Positions 9,161-17,690 are shown, counted from the first letter of the stretch. The stretch is DNA of 64,000 bases from an uncultured Clostridia bacterium (GCA_904419945.1 CAJFTM010000001.1:89443-153442), one strand, 5' to 3'. Notes: generated from the sequence alone by a model not told the origin. Translations and numbers: made by a program.

Positions 9161-9189
9161 ACTATAACACGAGCGGGGGCAAAAGTCAA
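9161..9189 (-). promoter_or_regulatory. Sigma-A promoter of the ECF sigma operon
   Basis: Minus strand TTGACT (9189-9184), 17-bp spacer, TATAGT (9166-9161). Confidence 0.65.
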
Positions 9190-9255
9190 CCGATGTAAGA
9201 TTTTTCTCTTGTGCGAAGTGGCGGCCGTGGATGTGCATGGGAATATTTGCGAGGC

Positions 9256-9280
9256 GTAAAGTACTATGCCTGACATAAAA
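9256..9280 (+). repeat. Dispersed intergenic motif, copy B
   Basis: GTAAAGTACTATGCCTGACA followed by TAAAA. It shares GTAAAGTACTATG with copy F at 55257. It lies between the divergent sigma operon and spoIVB. A possible inverted copy is at 9340-9367. Confidence 0.5.
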
Positions 9281-9394
9281 CGATGCAAAAATCGCGAAAA
9301 TGCGGCGATATCCGACCATTTTGCTGCGATTTTTCCGCATAAAGCGTTGTGCCGATGCGCATAGTATGGGCATACGATGTTTTGGGGGAGTCAC

Positions 9395-10399
9395 ATGCAT
9401 AAGCTGAAAAGGACGTTATGGTCATTGCTTCTCGCGGTGGGGTTGCTTGCCGCGTTAACGGGTTGGTCGCTCGCGTCTGCGTCGGAGAGGGAGGTCTATG
9501 TCGGCGGAATGCCGGCCGGATTTACATTGGGAATGGACGGCGCGCAGATCGTCGGATTCTGCGAGGTGCTGACCAAGGAAGGCACGCGCAGTCCGGCCAA
9601 AGAGGCCGGGTTGGAGGCGGGAGATATCATCCTTTCGTTGGGCGGGGTCAAAATCGGATCCGCATCGGATATCGACGCGGCGATCAAAGCCTGCGGCGGA
9701 GGGCGCGAGGAGATTATCGTGCGCCGACAGGGAGAGCGCGTGTCTGCTTCCGTTCAGCCTGCCTGCGATGCGGCGAGCGGCCGCGGCAAGCTCGGGGTGC
9801 TTGTTCGGGACAGTATCTCAGGGATCGGCACGGTCACCTATATCGAGACCGGCAGCCTGCGCTTCGGATCTCTCGGCCATGCCGTCGCGGGAGAGGATGG
9901 AAAGATGATGGATATTGGCCGGGGCGAAATGTTTCGGTGCAGCATTGTCGACGTGGTTCGTGGCGAGCGGGGCAGGGCCGGCGAGTTGAAAGGCCTGTTT
10001 TTGAATGACCGAAGGGTCGCCGTTGCCGATAAAAATTGTGCGCAGGGCATCTATGGCTATTTTGATCGGGCGTATGATTTTTCAGACCTTCGCCGCGTTT
10101 CGGTGGGGTCGCAGGTACACCCGGGGGAGGCGACGCTCTATACGACGGTCGACGGTGTTTCGCCGTGCGAGTACACGGTCAGCATCGTCAAGGTCGATGA
10201 GGACAGCCGTTCCAATAAAAATTTTGTTTTAAAAGTGACGGACGATGCGCTCCTTGCGGAAACGGGCGGGATCGTACAGGGGATGAGCGGCAGCCCCATT
10301 TTGCAGGACGGCAAACTGATCGGCGCGGTGACGCACGTATTCCTCAATGATCCGACGCGCGGCTATGGCATCGCGATCGACAATATGCTCGGCAATTAA
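9395..10399 (+). CDS. spoIVB: SpoIVB peptidase
   Basis: A 334-residue S55-family serine protease. It has an N-terminal membrane/signal helix (about residues 5-25), a PDZ domain (EAGLEAGDIILSLGG), and a C-terminal protease domain with the catalytic His in FGSLGHAV (about 162) and Ser in IVQGMSGSP (about 298). In endospore formers SpoIVB is made in the forespore and cleaves SpoIVFA to trigger sigma-K processing. The ATG at 9395 is preceded by GGGGGAG; an ATG 18 bases upstream has none. It is shorter than the ~425-residue Bacillus protein, in the N-terminal linker. It stands alone here, without spo0A downstream within the window, unlike many relatives. Its presence suggests a sporulating lineage. 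Confidence 0.9.
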   Translation: MHKLKRTLWSLLLAVGLLAALTGWSLASASEREVYVGGMPAGFTLGMDGAQIVGFCEVLTKEGTRSPAKEAGLEAGDIILSLGGVKIGSASDIDAAIKACGGGREEIIVRRQGERVSASVQPACDAASGRGKLGVLVRDSISGIGTVTYIETGSLRFGSLGHAVAGEDGKMMDIGRGEMFRCSIVDVVRGERGRAGELKGLFLNDRRVAVADKNCAQGIYGYFDRAYDFSDLRRVSVGSQVHPGEATLYTTVDGVSPCEYTVSIVKVDEDSRSNKNFVLKVTDDALLAETGGIVQGMSGSPILQDGKLIGAVTHVFLNDPTRGYGIAIDNMLGN

Positions 10400-10415
10400 C
10401 GCTCATTTCTTTAAA

Positions 10416-10440
10416 TTTGCAGAGTACTATGCCGCACAAC
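10416..10440 (+). repeat. Dispersed intergenic motif, copy C
   Basis: TTTGCAGAGTACTATGCCGC followed by ACAAC, 16 bases after the spoIVB stop. Confidence 0.5.
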
Positions 10441-10515
10441 AATCTAAAAAATCAAATTTAATTTTGGCACTCAAAAGAATTTTCGGCAATTTCATGCAAA
10501 TAAAACGGCAAACCC

Positions 10516-10544
10516 TTTACTTTTGCGGGGCGGCATGATATAAT
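10516..10544 (+). promoter_or_regulatory. Promoter of the PC4-like gene
   Basis: TTTACT (10516-10521), 17-bp spacer, TATAAT (10539-10544). Confidence 0.65.
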
Positions 10545-10577
10545 GCAAGAAAAAGCAAACAAACGGAGGATGGGCCG

Positions 10578-10799
10578 ATGGCTGAATTAAAATATGAGAT
10601 CGTCGAAAAACTCGGCGTTTTAGGCGAGACCGGAAACGGATGGACGAAGGAGCTGAATATGGTCAGTTGGAACGAGCGCGAGCCCGTGTACGATATCCGC
10701 ACTTGGAATCCCTCGCACGATCGCATGGGCAAGGGGATCACCCTTTCGCAGGATGAGATCATGACTTTGAAAGAGCTGTTGAACGGAATGAATATGTAA
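10578..10799 (+). CDS. YdbC/PC4-family ssDNA-binding protein
   Basis: A 73-residue protein matching the bacterial PC4-like YdbC family: WTKELNMVSWNEREPVYDIR, then a DxMGKGITLSxDE segment and a C-terminal helix LKELLNGM. Members bind single-stranded DNA or RNA as dimers through a four-stranded sheet and resemble the eukaryotic coactivator PC4. The whole fold is present, so the protein is complete. It is monocistronic, with its own promoter, a GGAGG ribosome binding site and an intrinsic terminator. The physiological role in bacteria is not settled. Confidence 0.88.
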   Translation: MAELKYEIVEKLGVLGETGNGWTKELNMVSWNEREPVYDIRTWNPSHDRMGKGITLSQDEIMTLKELLNGMNM

Positions 10800-10806
10800 A
10801 ATCAAG

Positions 10807-10839
10807 GGGAGCTCGTGCAAAAGCGCAGGCTCCCTTTTT
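10807..10839 (+). terminator. Intrinsic terminator of the PC4-like gene
   Basis: GGGAGC (10807-10812) pairs with GCTCCC (10829-10834), followed by five T. Confidence 0.8.
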
Positions 10840-10993
10840 ACGTTTCGGCAAAAAAGTCCATTGCTGCGGAGATAGTAATTTCTCTTTTTGGGCAGTCCGC
10901 GAAAAAAATGCGCATATGGGCACATTTTAGTGGAAAAATTTTTGCGTTTGCATTATAATAGAGAGCGAAAAAATCAACGAAAGGGAGCATGCT

Positions 10994-12430
10994 ATGCAGG
11001 ATACGAGCGTTTATCAGAACCCCTTGCTCAGCCGTTATGCGAGCCGTGAAATGGCCGAAAATTTTTCGGACGATAAAAAGTTCCGCCTTTGGCGCAAATT
11101 GTGGATCGCGTTGGCCGAAGCGGAAAAAGAACTTGGCCTCAACATCACGGACGAACAGATCGGCGAAATGAAAAAGTACGCGGAGGATATCAATTACGAA
11201 GATGCGCGTGCCTTTGAGCGCGATGTCCGCCACGACGTGATGGCGCACGTCAAGGCGTTCGGGAAACAGGCAAAATCGGCGGAACCGATCATTCATTTGG
11301 GGGCGACATCCTGCTATGTGACCGACAACGCAGAAGTGATCGTCATAGACGATGCTTTGAAGATCGTGGAGAACAAGCTTGTCAATGTGATGGACAAGCT
11401 CAAGAGGTTTGCTCTGCGGTATAAAGATCTTCCGACCCTCGGGTTTACTCATCTGCAGCCCGCACAGCTGACGACAGTCGGCAAGCGCGCGACGCTTTGG
11501 CTTTCTGACCTGGTGATGGACTATCAGAATCTCAAGCACTTGCAGAGCTGTGTCAAGCTGCGCGGCGTCAAAGGGACGACGGGCACACAGGCGAGCTTCC
11601 TCGATCTGTTCAATGGCGATGGGGCAAAAGTACTTGAGCTGGAGCGCCGCGTTGTCCGAAAGATGGGGTATTCTTCCGTCTATGGCGTCACCGGCCAGAC
11701 CTATCCGCGCAAGTTCGATTACAATGTGCTCTGCGTCCTCTCGCAGATCGCGCAGAGCGGCTATCGATTCTCGAACGATATTCGCCTCTTGCAGAACATG
11801 AAGGAGATCGAGGAGCCCTTTGAAGCGCATCAGATCGGTTCCTCTGCCATGGCGTACAAGCGCAATCCGATGCGCAGCGAGCGCCTCGGTTCCCTCGCGC
11901 GTTATGTGCTCAGTCTGCCCGTAAATGCGGCGATCACCGCATCGACGCAGTGGTTTGAACGGACTCTCGATGACAGTGCCAATAAGCGTATCGTCATTGC
12001 GCAGGCATTCCTCGCTGTCGATGCGGTTTTGAATCTGTACCTTAATATTTCCGAAAATCTCGTCGTATACGAAAAAGTCATCGCCAAGCATATCGCGGCG
12101 GAACTTCCGTTTATGGCGACGGAAAATATCATGATGGAATGCGTCAAGGCGGGCGGCAGCCGTCAGCAGCTGCACGAGCGTATCCGCGTCCTCTCGATGC
12201 AGGCGGCTAAAAACGTCAAGCAGGAGGGGAAGGATAATAATCTCATCGATCTTATCCGCGAGGACGATATGTTTGCTGCCGTGCGCGACAGACTGGACGG
12301 AATTTTGGATGCAAAGAATTTCATCGGGCGCAGCGGTGCGCAGGTGGAGGAGTTCATTGCGGCCGAGGTCGACCCCATTCTCGCCGAGCATGCAGAAGGG
12401 CTGGGCGTCCACGGCGAAGTGAACGTATAA
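10994..12430 (+). CDS. purB: Adenylosuccinate lyase
   Basis: A 478-residue fumarase/aspartase-superfamily lyase. It removes fumarate from SAICAR and from adenylosuccinate, in IMP and AMP synthesis. The family signature GSSAMAYKRNPMRSE is intact, and HLGATSCYVTDN and the active-site His region TLGFTHLQPAQLTT are present. Length and C-terminal domain are typical of the 470-480 residue vertebrate/Legionella-like PurB group. The start follows AGGGAG, and a TATAAT at 10954-10959 with a poor -35 is the likely promoter. It is separate from other pur genes in this window. A GAGGCC/GGCCTC hairpin follows the stop at 12440-12457 without a clear U tail. Confidence 0.95.
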   Translation: MQDTSVYQNPLLSRYASREMAENFSDDKKFRLWRKLWIALAEAEKELGLNITDEQIGEMKKYAEDINYEDARAFERDVRHDVMAHVKAFGKQAKSAEPIIHLGATSCYVTDNAEVIVIDDALKIVENKLVNVMDKLKRFALRYKDLPTLGFTHLQPAQLTTVGKRATLWLSDLVMDYQNLKHLQSCVKLRGVKGTTGTQASFLDLFNGDGAKVLELERRVVRKMGYSSVYGVTGQTYPRKFDYNVLCVLSQIAQSGYRFSNDIRLLQNMKEIEEPFEAHQIGSSAMAYKRNPMRSERLGSLARYVLSLPVNAAITASTQWFERTLDDSANKRIVIAQAFLAVDAVLNLYLNISENLVVYEKVIAKHIAAELPFMATENIMMECVKAGGSRQQLHERIRVLSMQAAKNVKQEGKDNNLIDLIREDDMFAAVRDRLDGILDAKNFIGRSGAQVEEFIAAEVDPILAEHAEGLGVHGEVNV

Positions 12431-12538
12431 TTCGATTCGGAGGCCTGTCTCGGCCTCGTTGATCCGTAAAAAAGGTCAAAAACCAAAAGCGGAGCGGTTT
12501 TATTCCGTAAAATGGGGCGGCGAGCCGTGTGTAAATGT

Positions 12539-12568
12539 TTGACAGCGGCCCGCCGTCTGCTTTATAAT
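12539..12568 (+). promoter_or_regulatory. Promoter of the sufCB operon
   Basis: Consensus TTGACA (12539-12544), 18-bp spacer, TATAAT (12563-12568). Confidence 0.75.
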
Positions 12569-12622
12569 TTGCGTCGATTCCAAAATGATACGCGAAAGAG
12601 ATATACCGCGGTAGGAGAACGA

Positions 12623-13345
12623 ATGTTAGAGCTGAAAAATATTTCTTATTCGGTGCGCGACGAAGCGACCGGCGCAGTACAGAATATCCTGAAAGATGTC
12701 GATTTGACTTTTGACGACGGTGCGATCAGCGTCATTACCGGCCCGAACGGGAGCGGAAAATCGACGCTCATCCGTATTCTGATGGGGTTTGTCCGCCCGA
12801 CGTCGGGCACGATTCTCTTTAACGGCGAAGACGTGACGGATCTGTCCGTCACCGAACGGGCCCGCAAGGGATTTACGATCGCTTTTCAGCAGCCTGTCCG
12901 CTTTAAGGGGATCACCGTAAAAAAACTCCTTGAATTGGCCAGCGGAAGGACGATGGATACGGACGCCATGTGCGAGTGCCTCTCCTCGGTCGGGCTCTGC
13001 GCGCGCAATTATATCGGACGCGCGGTGGACGGCACCCTTTCCGGCGGAGAACTCAAACGGATCGAGCTTGCAACGGCGATCGCCAAGGGCGGGGAAGTCT
13101 TTCTCCTCGACGAGCCGGAAGCGGGCATCGACCTGTGGAGCTTTGAAGATCTCGTCAAGGTCTTTGAGCGGCTGCACGATAAGACGGTGATCATCGTCAG
13201 CCACCAGCAGCGCATATTGGAGACGGCCGACAAGATCGTTTTGTTTGAAAATGACCGGCCGGTCAGTGTCGGCCGCAAGGAAGAAATGTTTACCAAACTG
13301 ACGCAGCGCCCCAATCTCTGCTGGCGGAATATCAAGGAGGACTAA
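12623..13345 (+). CDS. sufC: SufC/SmsC iron-sulfur assembly ATPase
   Basis: A 240-residue ABC ATPase of the SUF system. Walker A is GPNGSGKST, the signature is LSGGELKRIELATAI and Walker B is VFLLDEPEAGID. SufC powers conformational change of the SufB scaffold while Fe-S clusters are built in the cytoplasm. The start ATG at 12623 follows TAGGAG; earlier in-frame codons have no ribosome binding site. It is the first gene of a two-gene operon; the ribosome binding site of sufB lies in its last codons. The absence of sufD, sufS and sufU nearby fits the minimal SMS (SmsCB) system described for anaerobes. Confidence 0.93.
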   Translation: MLELKNISYSVRDEATGAVQNILKDVDLTFDDGAISVITGPNGSGKSTLIRILMGFVRPTSGTILFNGEDVTDLSVTERARKGFTIAFQQPVRFKGITVKKLLELASGRTMDTDAMCECLSSVGLCARNYIGRAVDGTLSGGELKRIELATAIAKGGEVFLLDEPEAGIDLWSFEDLVKVFERLHDKTVIIVSHQQRILETADKIVLFENDRPVSVGRKEEMFTKLTQRPNLCWRNIKED

Positions 13346-13349
13346 TCAA

Positions 13350-14276
13350 ATGGCTACGATCGATAAAACGGATGCGCAGCTTTTGGAAACCATTGCCGAT
13401 CTGCACGGCATCCCCGAAGGCAGCTTTAATATCCGTAAAAACGGAAAACTTCTCGCCCGCAATTCAGATGCGGATATCGAGATCGTGTCCAAAAAGGACA
13501 AGGACGGCATCGACATCATCGTTCGCCCGAATGTTAAAAATAAATCGGTGCATATTCCCGTGCTTTTAACGGTGGGGGATTTTCACGATACCGTTTACAA
13601 CGATTTTTTTATCGGAGAAAATGCCGACGTCACCATCATTGCGGGCTGCGGCATCCACAATGCGTCATGCTCCGATGCGGAGCATGACGGCATCCATACC
13701 TTTCATCTGCAAAAAAATGCGCGCGTCCGTTACGTCGAGCGCCATTATGCGTCTGGCGGCGGCAGCGGTAAGAAGGTCTTCGATCCGATCACCAATATCG
13801 AACTTGACGAAGGCGCGCAGTTTACGATGGAATCGACGCAGCTGGGCGGCGTGACGTATACGGACCGCAAGACATACGCGAAGATCGGCGACCGCGCGCA
13901 GCTCATCGTCAAAGAAAAGATCCTGACTGATGCGGAAGAGACGGCCGTGACTGACTTTCAGGTGGAACTTGTCGGCCGGGAAAGCCGTGCGGATATCGTC
14001 AGCCGCAGCGTTGCCCGCGGTAAATCGAAACAGGAATTTCGTTCTGACCTGATCGGCAAAAATTCTTGCTTCGGGCACGTCGAGTGCGACGGTATTTTGC
14101 TGGAAGGGGCGCGCATCATTTCTGTCCCGCAGATCGATGCGGTCGACCCGGAAGCAAGTCTCGTGCATGAGGCCGCCGTCGGTAAGATCGCCGGGGAGCA
14201 GTTGATGAAGTTGATGAGCCTCGGGCTGACCGAACAGGAAGCGGAGGATGCGGTCATTCAGGGATTTTTAAATTAA
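13350..14276 (+). CDS. sufB: SufB/SmsB-like Fe-S scaffold protein
   Basis: A 308-residue beta-helix scaffold of the SufBD family, much shorter than the ~465-residue SufB of E. coli. The N-terminal part is reduced, while the C-terminal core (ISVPQIDAVDPEASLVHEAAVGKIAGEQLMKLMSLGLTEQEAEDAVIQGFL) is the typical SufB/SufD ending that contacts SufC. Conserved acid and His residues are present in that core, and two Cys occur in IIAGCGIHNASCSDAEHDG, candidate cluster ligands. It lies 4 bases after sufC and ends in a strong terminator. A single short SufB with SufC and nothing else is the SMS arrangement; a homodimeric scaffold is inferred. Confidence 0.88.
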   Translation: MATIDKTDAQLLETIADLHGIPEGSFNIRKNGKLLARNSDADIEIVSKKDKDGIDIIVRPNVKNKSVHIPVLLTVGDFHDTVYNDFFIGENADVTIIAGCGIHNASCSDAEHDGIHTFHLQKNARVRYVERHYASGGGSGKKVFDPITNIELDEGAQFTMESTQLGGVTYTDRKTYAKIGDRAQLIVKEKILTDAEETAVTDFQVELVGRESRADIVSRSVARGKSKQEFRSDLIGKNSCFGHVECDGILLEGARIISVPQIDAVDPEASLVHEAAVGKIAGEQLMKLMSLGLTEQEAEDAVIQGFLN

Positions 14277-14296
14277 ACCGAACTAAATTTTGATGT

Positions 14297-14335
14297 AAAA
14301 GTCCGGCGATGCGGTGGATGCATCGCCGGACTTTT
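14297..14335 (+). terminator. Terminator of sufCB
   Basis: 16-bp perfect stem (14297-14312 with 14320-14335), 7-nt loop, arm ending in CTTTT. Confidence 0.9.
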
Positions 14336-14340
14336 ATTTA

Positions 14341-14363
14341 CATAGTACTATGCGTAACATATA
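14341..14363 (+). repeat. Dispersed intergenic motif, copy D
   Basis: CATAGTACTATGCGTAACAT. In this copy CATAGTACTATG is a perfect 12-bp palindrome. It abuts the sufCB terminator. Confidence 0.5.
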
Positions 14364-14440
14364 TAGTAACGGAACGGATGATTTGTCCGAAGGGAACAGA
14401 AAAAGCGGTATTTTTCAGGGATGGAGGACGGGCTGTTTTC

Positions 14441-14469
14441 TTGACAAGTTGCTTTTTCCATATTATAAT
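14441..14469 (+). promoter_or_regulatory. Promoter of copA
   Basis: Perfect TTGACA (14441-14446) and TATAAT (14464-14469) with a 17-bp spacer. Confidence 0.8.
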
Positions 14470-14536
14470 AATTACGACTTTAACGGTAGGGATTTGTGCG
14501 CGTCTCAGAGGGCTCAGCACAAAGCGGACGAATATT

Positions 14537-17044
14537 ATGGAACAGAAATTCAAGGTAACGGGAATGACCTGCGCGGCATGTTCGGCGGGGATCCAGAAGA
14601 CAGTCGGAAAATTGGAGGGCGTTCGCCGTGCTGACGTCAGCTTGATGGGCGAGTGTATGGATGTAGACTATGACGAGTCTGCTGTCGATGCGGACAGGAT
14701 CGTTGCAGCGGTCGAGGCGCTCGGATATGGTGCGAGCCTCGATGACAGAAAGTCCGTTGCGGAAGCGCCCGCCTCTGAAAAGAGGGCAAATTCGTTCGGA
14801 GAGGAAGCCAAAAAGTTGCGGACGCGCTTTTTGGTGTCCCTCTGTTTTCTTGTTCCGCTCATGTATTTTACGATGGCGCACATGTTCGGGGCGCCGCTTC
14901 CCTTTTTTTGGGATCCGCATGAGAGCGCGCAAAACTTTGCGCTCATGCAGCTGCTGCTGACGACGCCCATTCTGTTCATCAATTTTGCGTTTTTTAAGAG
15001 CGGTATCCGTGCGCTGTTCAAGAAGGTGCCGAATATGGATACGCTGGTCAGCCTCGGCTCTGCGGTGTCCTACCTCTATAGTGTCGTCGTAATGTTCGTC
15101 ATGCCGTTCGCCGAGGATGCGCATGCCCTCGCCATGCAGGATTTGTTTTTTGAGTCGGCGGCGATGGTGCTCACGCTCGTCACGCTCGGCAAATGGCTGG
15201 AAGCTCGCTCCAAGAGCCGCACGGGCGAGGAGGTAGAAAAGCTCCTCAAGCTTGCGCCCGACTCCGTCACCGTTGAGCGAGACGGCCTGCAGCGTACCGT
15301 CCGCCTTGCCGAAGTGGCGCGCGGTGACGTCGTCGTCGTGAAGCAGGGAGACAGCATTCCCGTAGACGGCGTTATCCTTTCCGGCAGCTCGTTTGTCGAT
15401 AAGTCGGCGATCACCGGCGAGAGCTTGCCTGTCGAGGTGAGCGAAGGCGATTTTGTGACCAGTGCGTCTGTTAATAAAGGAAATGTTCTGCGCGTCCGCG
15501 CAGAAAAGGTGGGTGAGGATACCGTCCTCTCCAAAATCGTGCGCATGGTTCGGGAAGCGGGCGCTTCAAAGGCGCCCATTGAAAAGACCGTGGATAAGAT
15601 TGCAGGCATCTTTGTGCCGGTCGTACTCGTCATCGCCGCCCTGACTTTTGCGGTTTGGATGATTCTATGGGGAACGGGTGCCGTACATGTGACCGTTCCC
15701 GAGATCCTGAGCATGGCGATCAGCGTCCTCGTCATATCCTGTCCCTGTGCCCTCGGGCTGGCGACGCCCGTCGCAGTCATGGCTGCAACGGGGCGAGCGG
15801 CCTCGATGGGGATCCTGTTCAAGGATGCAGAGGCGCTGCAAAAGGCGAAAAATGTGCGCACTGTTTTGTTGGATAAAACGGCGACCATTACGGAAGGAAA
15901 GCCTCGCGTGACAGATATCGCACTCTATAACGGCTATACGGCTGTGAGAGCGCTGGCGGAGGCGGGTGCGGTCGAGCTCAATTCCAATCATCCGCTCGCC
16001 GCCTGCCTCGTCGAGCGGGCGCGCGCAGAGGCCAGCGATCTGACGGCGGCAGAGGAGTTCTCTTATATTCCCGGCAAAGGCGCTTCGGCTGTCTGCGGCG
16101 GTACAGTTTGCCGTATCGGCAACCGGCGCCTTTTAGAAGAAGCGGGCGTGGATGTTTCTGCCGCAGAGGAGGATGCGGCGCGCCTTGCCGGCGAGGGGAA
16201 GACAGTGCTGTACTTTTCTTCGGGGAGCAGGGTCGCAGCTCTGTTTGCCGTTGCGGATACGATAAAAGAGGGCAGTGCGGAGGCGGTCGCAGGATTAAAG
16301 GAGCGCGGCATCACGCCGATCATGCTCACGGGAGACAGCCGCCATGCCGCAGAGGCGATCGCGCGGCAGGCGGGGATCGATACGGTCATCGCCGAGGTGT
16401 TGCCGGAAGATAAGCTGCGCGCCGTAACGGACAGCAGAAAGACATCTGTCACGGCGATGGTCGGCGACGGTATCAACGATTCGCCCGCCTTAAAAGAGGC
16501 TGATGTCGGTGTCGCGATGGGCAACGGTACGGATGTCGCCATCGATTCGGCGGACGTCGTACTGGTCGGCGGCGATCTGCGCGCGCTGGATGCCGCAGTC
16601 GATCTGAGCAAGGCGACGGTGCGCAATATCCATGAAAATTTGTTTTGGGCATTCATTTACAATGTCCTCTGTATTCCCATTGCGGCGGGGGTGCTGTACG
16701 CGGTCGGCGTTGTGCTCAGCCCCATGATCGGCGCCCTCGCGATGAGCGTCAGCTCGGTATTTGTCGTGACGAACGCACTGCGGCTGATGCGCTTTCGCCC
16801 CAAAATCAAGATCGAAGCCCGGGAGGGCAAAGGAGATAAGAACATGAAAAAAATTCTGATGATCGAAGGGATGAGCTGCTCGCATTGCAGCAGCCGCGTG
16901 GAAAACGCTCTCAATGCGATCGAGGGCGTGCACGCGACGGTCGAACTGAAAAAGAAGCGCGCGATCGTCGAGACCGAAGTGCCGGACGATGTGCTCATTC
17001 AGGCGGTGGAAGAGGCAGGTTATAAAGTGACGGCTGTCAAATGA
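14537..17044 (+). CDS. copA: Copper-exporting P1B-type ATPase with N- and C-terminal metal-binding domains
   Basis: An 835-residue heavy-metal pump. An HMA domain with GMTCAAC (Cys12, Cys15) leads, followed by membrane helices, the TGE actuator motif (SAITGESLPVE), the ion-binding CPC (about 402-404), the phosphorylation site DKTAT (Asp about 446), GDGINDSPAL, and two last helices. CPC plus this HMA type indicates Cu+ export. Unusually, a second HMA domain (GMSCSHC, Cys about 781 and 784) is appended to the C-terminus and preceded by its own ribosome binding site. The start codon at 14537 has a poor ribosome binding site but matches the family. It is downstream of a consensus promoter and followed by an ArsR-type regulator. 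Confidence 0.93.
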   Translation: MEQKFKVTGMTCAACSAGIQKTVGKLEGVRRADVSLMGECMDVDYDESAVDADRIVAAVEALGYGASLDDRKSVAEAPASEKRANSFGEEAKKLRTRFLVSLCFLVPLMYFTMAHMFGAPLPFFWDPHESAQNFALMQLLLTTPILFINFAFFKSGIRALFKKVPNMDTLVSLGSAVSYLYSVVVMFVMPFAEDAHALAMQDLFFESAAMVLTLVTLGKWLEARSKSRTGEEVEKLLKLAPDSVTVERDGLQRTVRLAEVARGDVVVVKQGDSIPVDGVILSGSSFVDKSAITGESLPVEVSEGDFVTSASVNKGNVLRVRAEKVGEDTVLSKIVRMVREAGASKAPIEKTVDKIAGIFVPVVLVIAALTFAVWMILWGTGAVHVTVPEILSMAISVLVISCPCALGLATPVAVMAATGRAASMGILFKDAEALQKAKNVRTVLLDKTATITEGKPRVTDIALYNGYTAVRALAEAGAVELNSNHPLAACLVERARAEASDLTAAEEFSYIPGKGASAVCGGTVCRIGNRRLLEEAGVDVSAAEEDAARLAGEGKTVLYFSSGSRVAALFAVADTIKEGSAEAVAGLKERGITPIMLTGDSRHAAEAIARQAGIDTVIAEVLPEDKLRAVTDSRKTSVTAMVGDGINDSPALKEADVGVAMGNGTDVAIDSADVVLVGGDLRALDAAVDLSKATVRNIHENLFWAFIYNVLCIPIAAGVLYAVGVVLSPMIGALAMSVSSVFVVTNALRLMRFRPKIKIEAREGKGDKNMKKILMIEGMSCSHCSSRVENALNAIEGVHATVELKKKRAIVETEVPDDVLIQAVEEAGYKVTAVK
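16844..17044 (+). CDS. Possible internal in-frame start giving a free CopZ-like chaperone
   Basis: Inside copA, AAAGGAG (16829-16835) precedes an in-frame ATG at 16844 by 8 bases. Initiation here would yield a 66-residue protein starting MKKILMIEGMSCSHCSSRVE, which by itself is a complete CopZ/HMA fold with a beta-alpha-beta-beta-alpha-beta length. The preceding copA residues (KIEAREGKGDKN) look like an intergenic linker rather than a structured domain. This suggests a former copA-copZ pair in which the copA stop was lost, or deliberate dual coding. Whether the internal start is used is unknown. Confidence 0.45.
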   Translation: MKKILMIEGMSCSHCSSRVENALNAIEGVHATVELKKKRAIVETEVPDDVLIQAVEEAGYKVTAVK

Positions 17045-17053
17045 TCGCTGGCG

Positions 17054-17100
17054 CGAACAGGCGGCGGGGCGGAATATTTATCCGCCCGGCCGCCTGTTCG
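17054..17100 (+). terminator. Hairpin after copA
   Basis: 12-bp stem (17054-17065 with 17089-17100) with an inner GCGG/CCGC stem; only a weak T tail (GGGTTTAGG). Confidence 0.55.
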
Positions 17101-17191
17101 TGGGTTTAGGGCAAAAGTTGGACGCTGGGGCATTTTCGCTCCCTTTCGACGGGCAAAGTATTTTTCCGCCAAATATGGCATTCGGCTGCGG

Positions 17192-17221
17192 TTGACAATG
17201 AAAGTTTTTATATTCTATAAT
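17192..17221 (+). promoter_or_regulatory. Promoter of the ArsR-family regulator
   Basis: TTGACA (17192-17197), 18-bp spacer, TATAAT (17216-17221). Confidence 0.7.
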
Positions 17222-17253
17222 AAACGGTGCCGGGAAGGTTCGGGGGGATCGTC

Positions 17254-17595
17254 ATGGAAGAGGAGATGCTTTTATTGGACAGGCGCACACAGTCAATGGT
17301 GGAAAGTTACATACCTTCCGGCGATATGCTCGAAGGATTGGTCTGTTTCTTTTCTGTCTTTGCAGACGGAACGCGCCTGCGCATCCTGTCGGCACTCTCG
17401 ATCACGGAAATGTGTGTAACAGACCTCGCGCGGGTGCTGCACATCCACCAGACGACTGTCTCGCATCAGTTACGGCTGCTCAAAAATCTCGGTATGGTGC
17501 GCAGCAGCCGATGCGGCAAAGTGATTTTTTATAGCTTGCGCAGTGATGCAGTCAACGAGGTATTGCTAAAGGGGGTCGAGTTTCTCGGCTATTAA
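17254..17595 (+). CDS. ArsR/SmtB-family transcriptional repressor
   Basis: A 113-residue winged-helix regulator. FADGTRLRILSALS is the first helix pair, MCVTDLARVLHIHQTTVSHQLRLLKNLGMV is the recognition helix-turn-helix, and SSRCGKVIFYSLR is the wing. ELCVCDL-type metal ligands are represented by EMCVTDL (one Cys), so the classical ELCV(C/G)D pair is incomplete; a further Cys is in SSRCGK. Start at 17254 follows CGGGGGG. It lies just after copA with its own promoter. Control of copA or of itself is plausible but not shown; no inverted repeat was found at the copA promoter. Confidence 0.85.
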   Translation: MEEEMLLLDRRTQSMVESYIPSGDMLEGLVCFFSVFADGTRLRILSALSITEMCVTDLARVLHIHQTTVSHQLRLLKNLGMVRSSRCGKVIFYSLRSDAVNEVLLKGVEFLGY

Positions 17596-17604
17596 AATTG
17601 GAAA

Positions 17605-17630
17605 GGGCAACAGTCAGTTGCTCTTTTTTT
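17605..17630 (+). terminator. Terminator of the ArsR gene
   Basis: GGGCAAC (17605-17611) pairs with GTTGCTC (17617-17623), followed by seven T. Confidence 0.85.
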
Positions 17631-17631
17631 A

Positions 17632-17660
17632 TTGCAAAAACGGCGGGCGTGGTGTATAAT
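17632..17660 (+). promoter_or_regulatory. Promoter of the uvrC operon
   Basis: TTGCAA (17632-17637), 17-bp spacer, TATAAT (17655-17660); it abuts the preceding terminator. Confidence 0.65.
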
Positions 17661-17690
17661 GAAGACAGGGCGCTGAGCCTACGATGATTT

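Noticed and set aside
10838-12412. 524-codon minus-strand frame
   Set aside because: Antisense shadow of purB without ribosome binding site.
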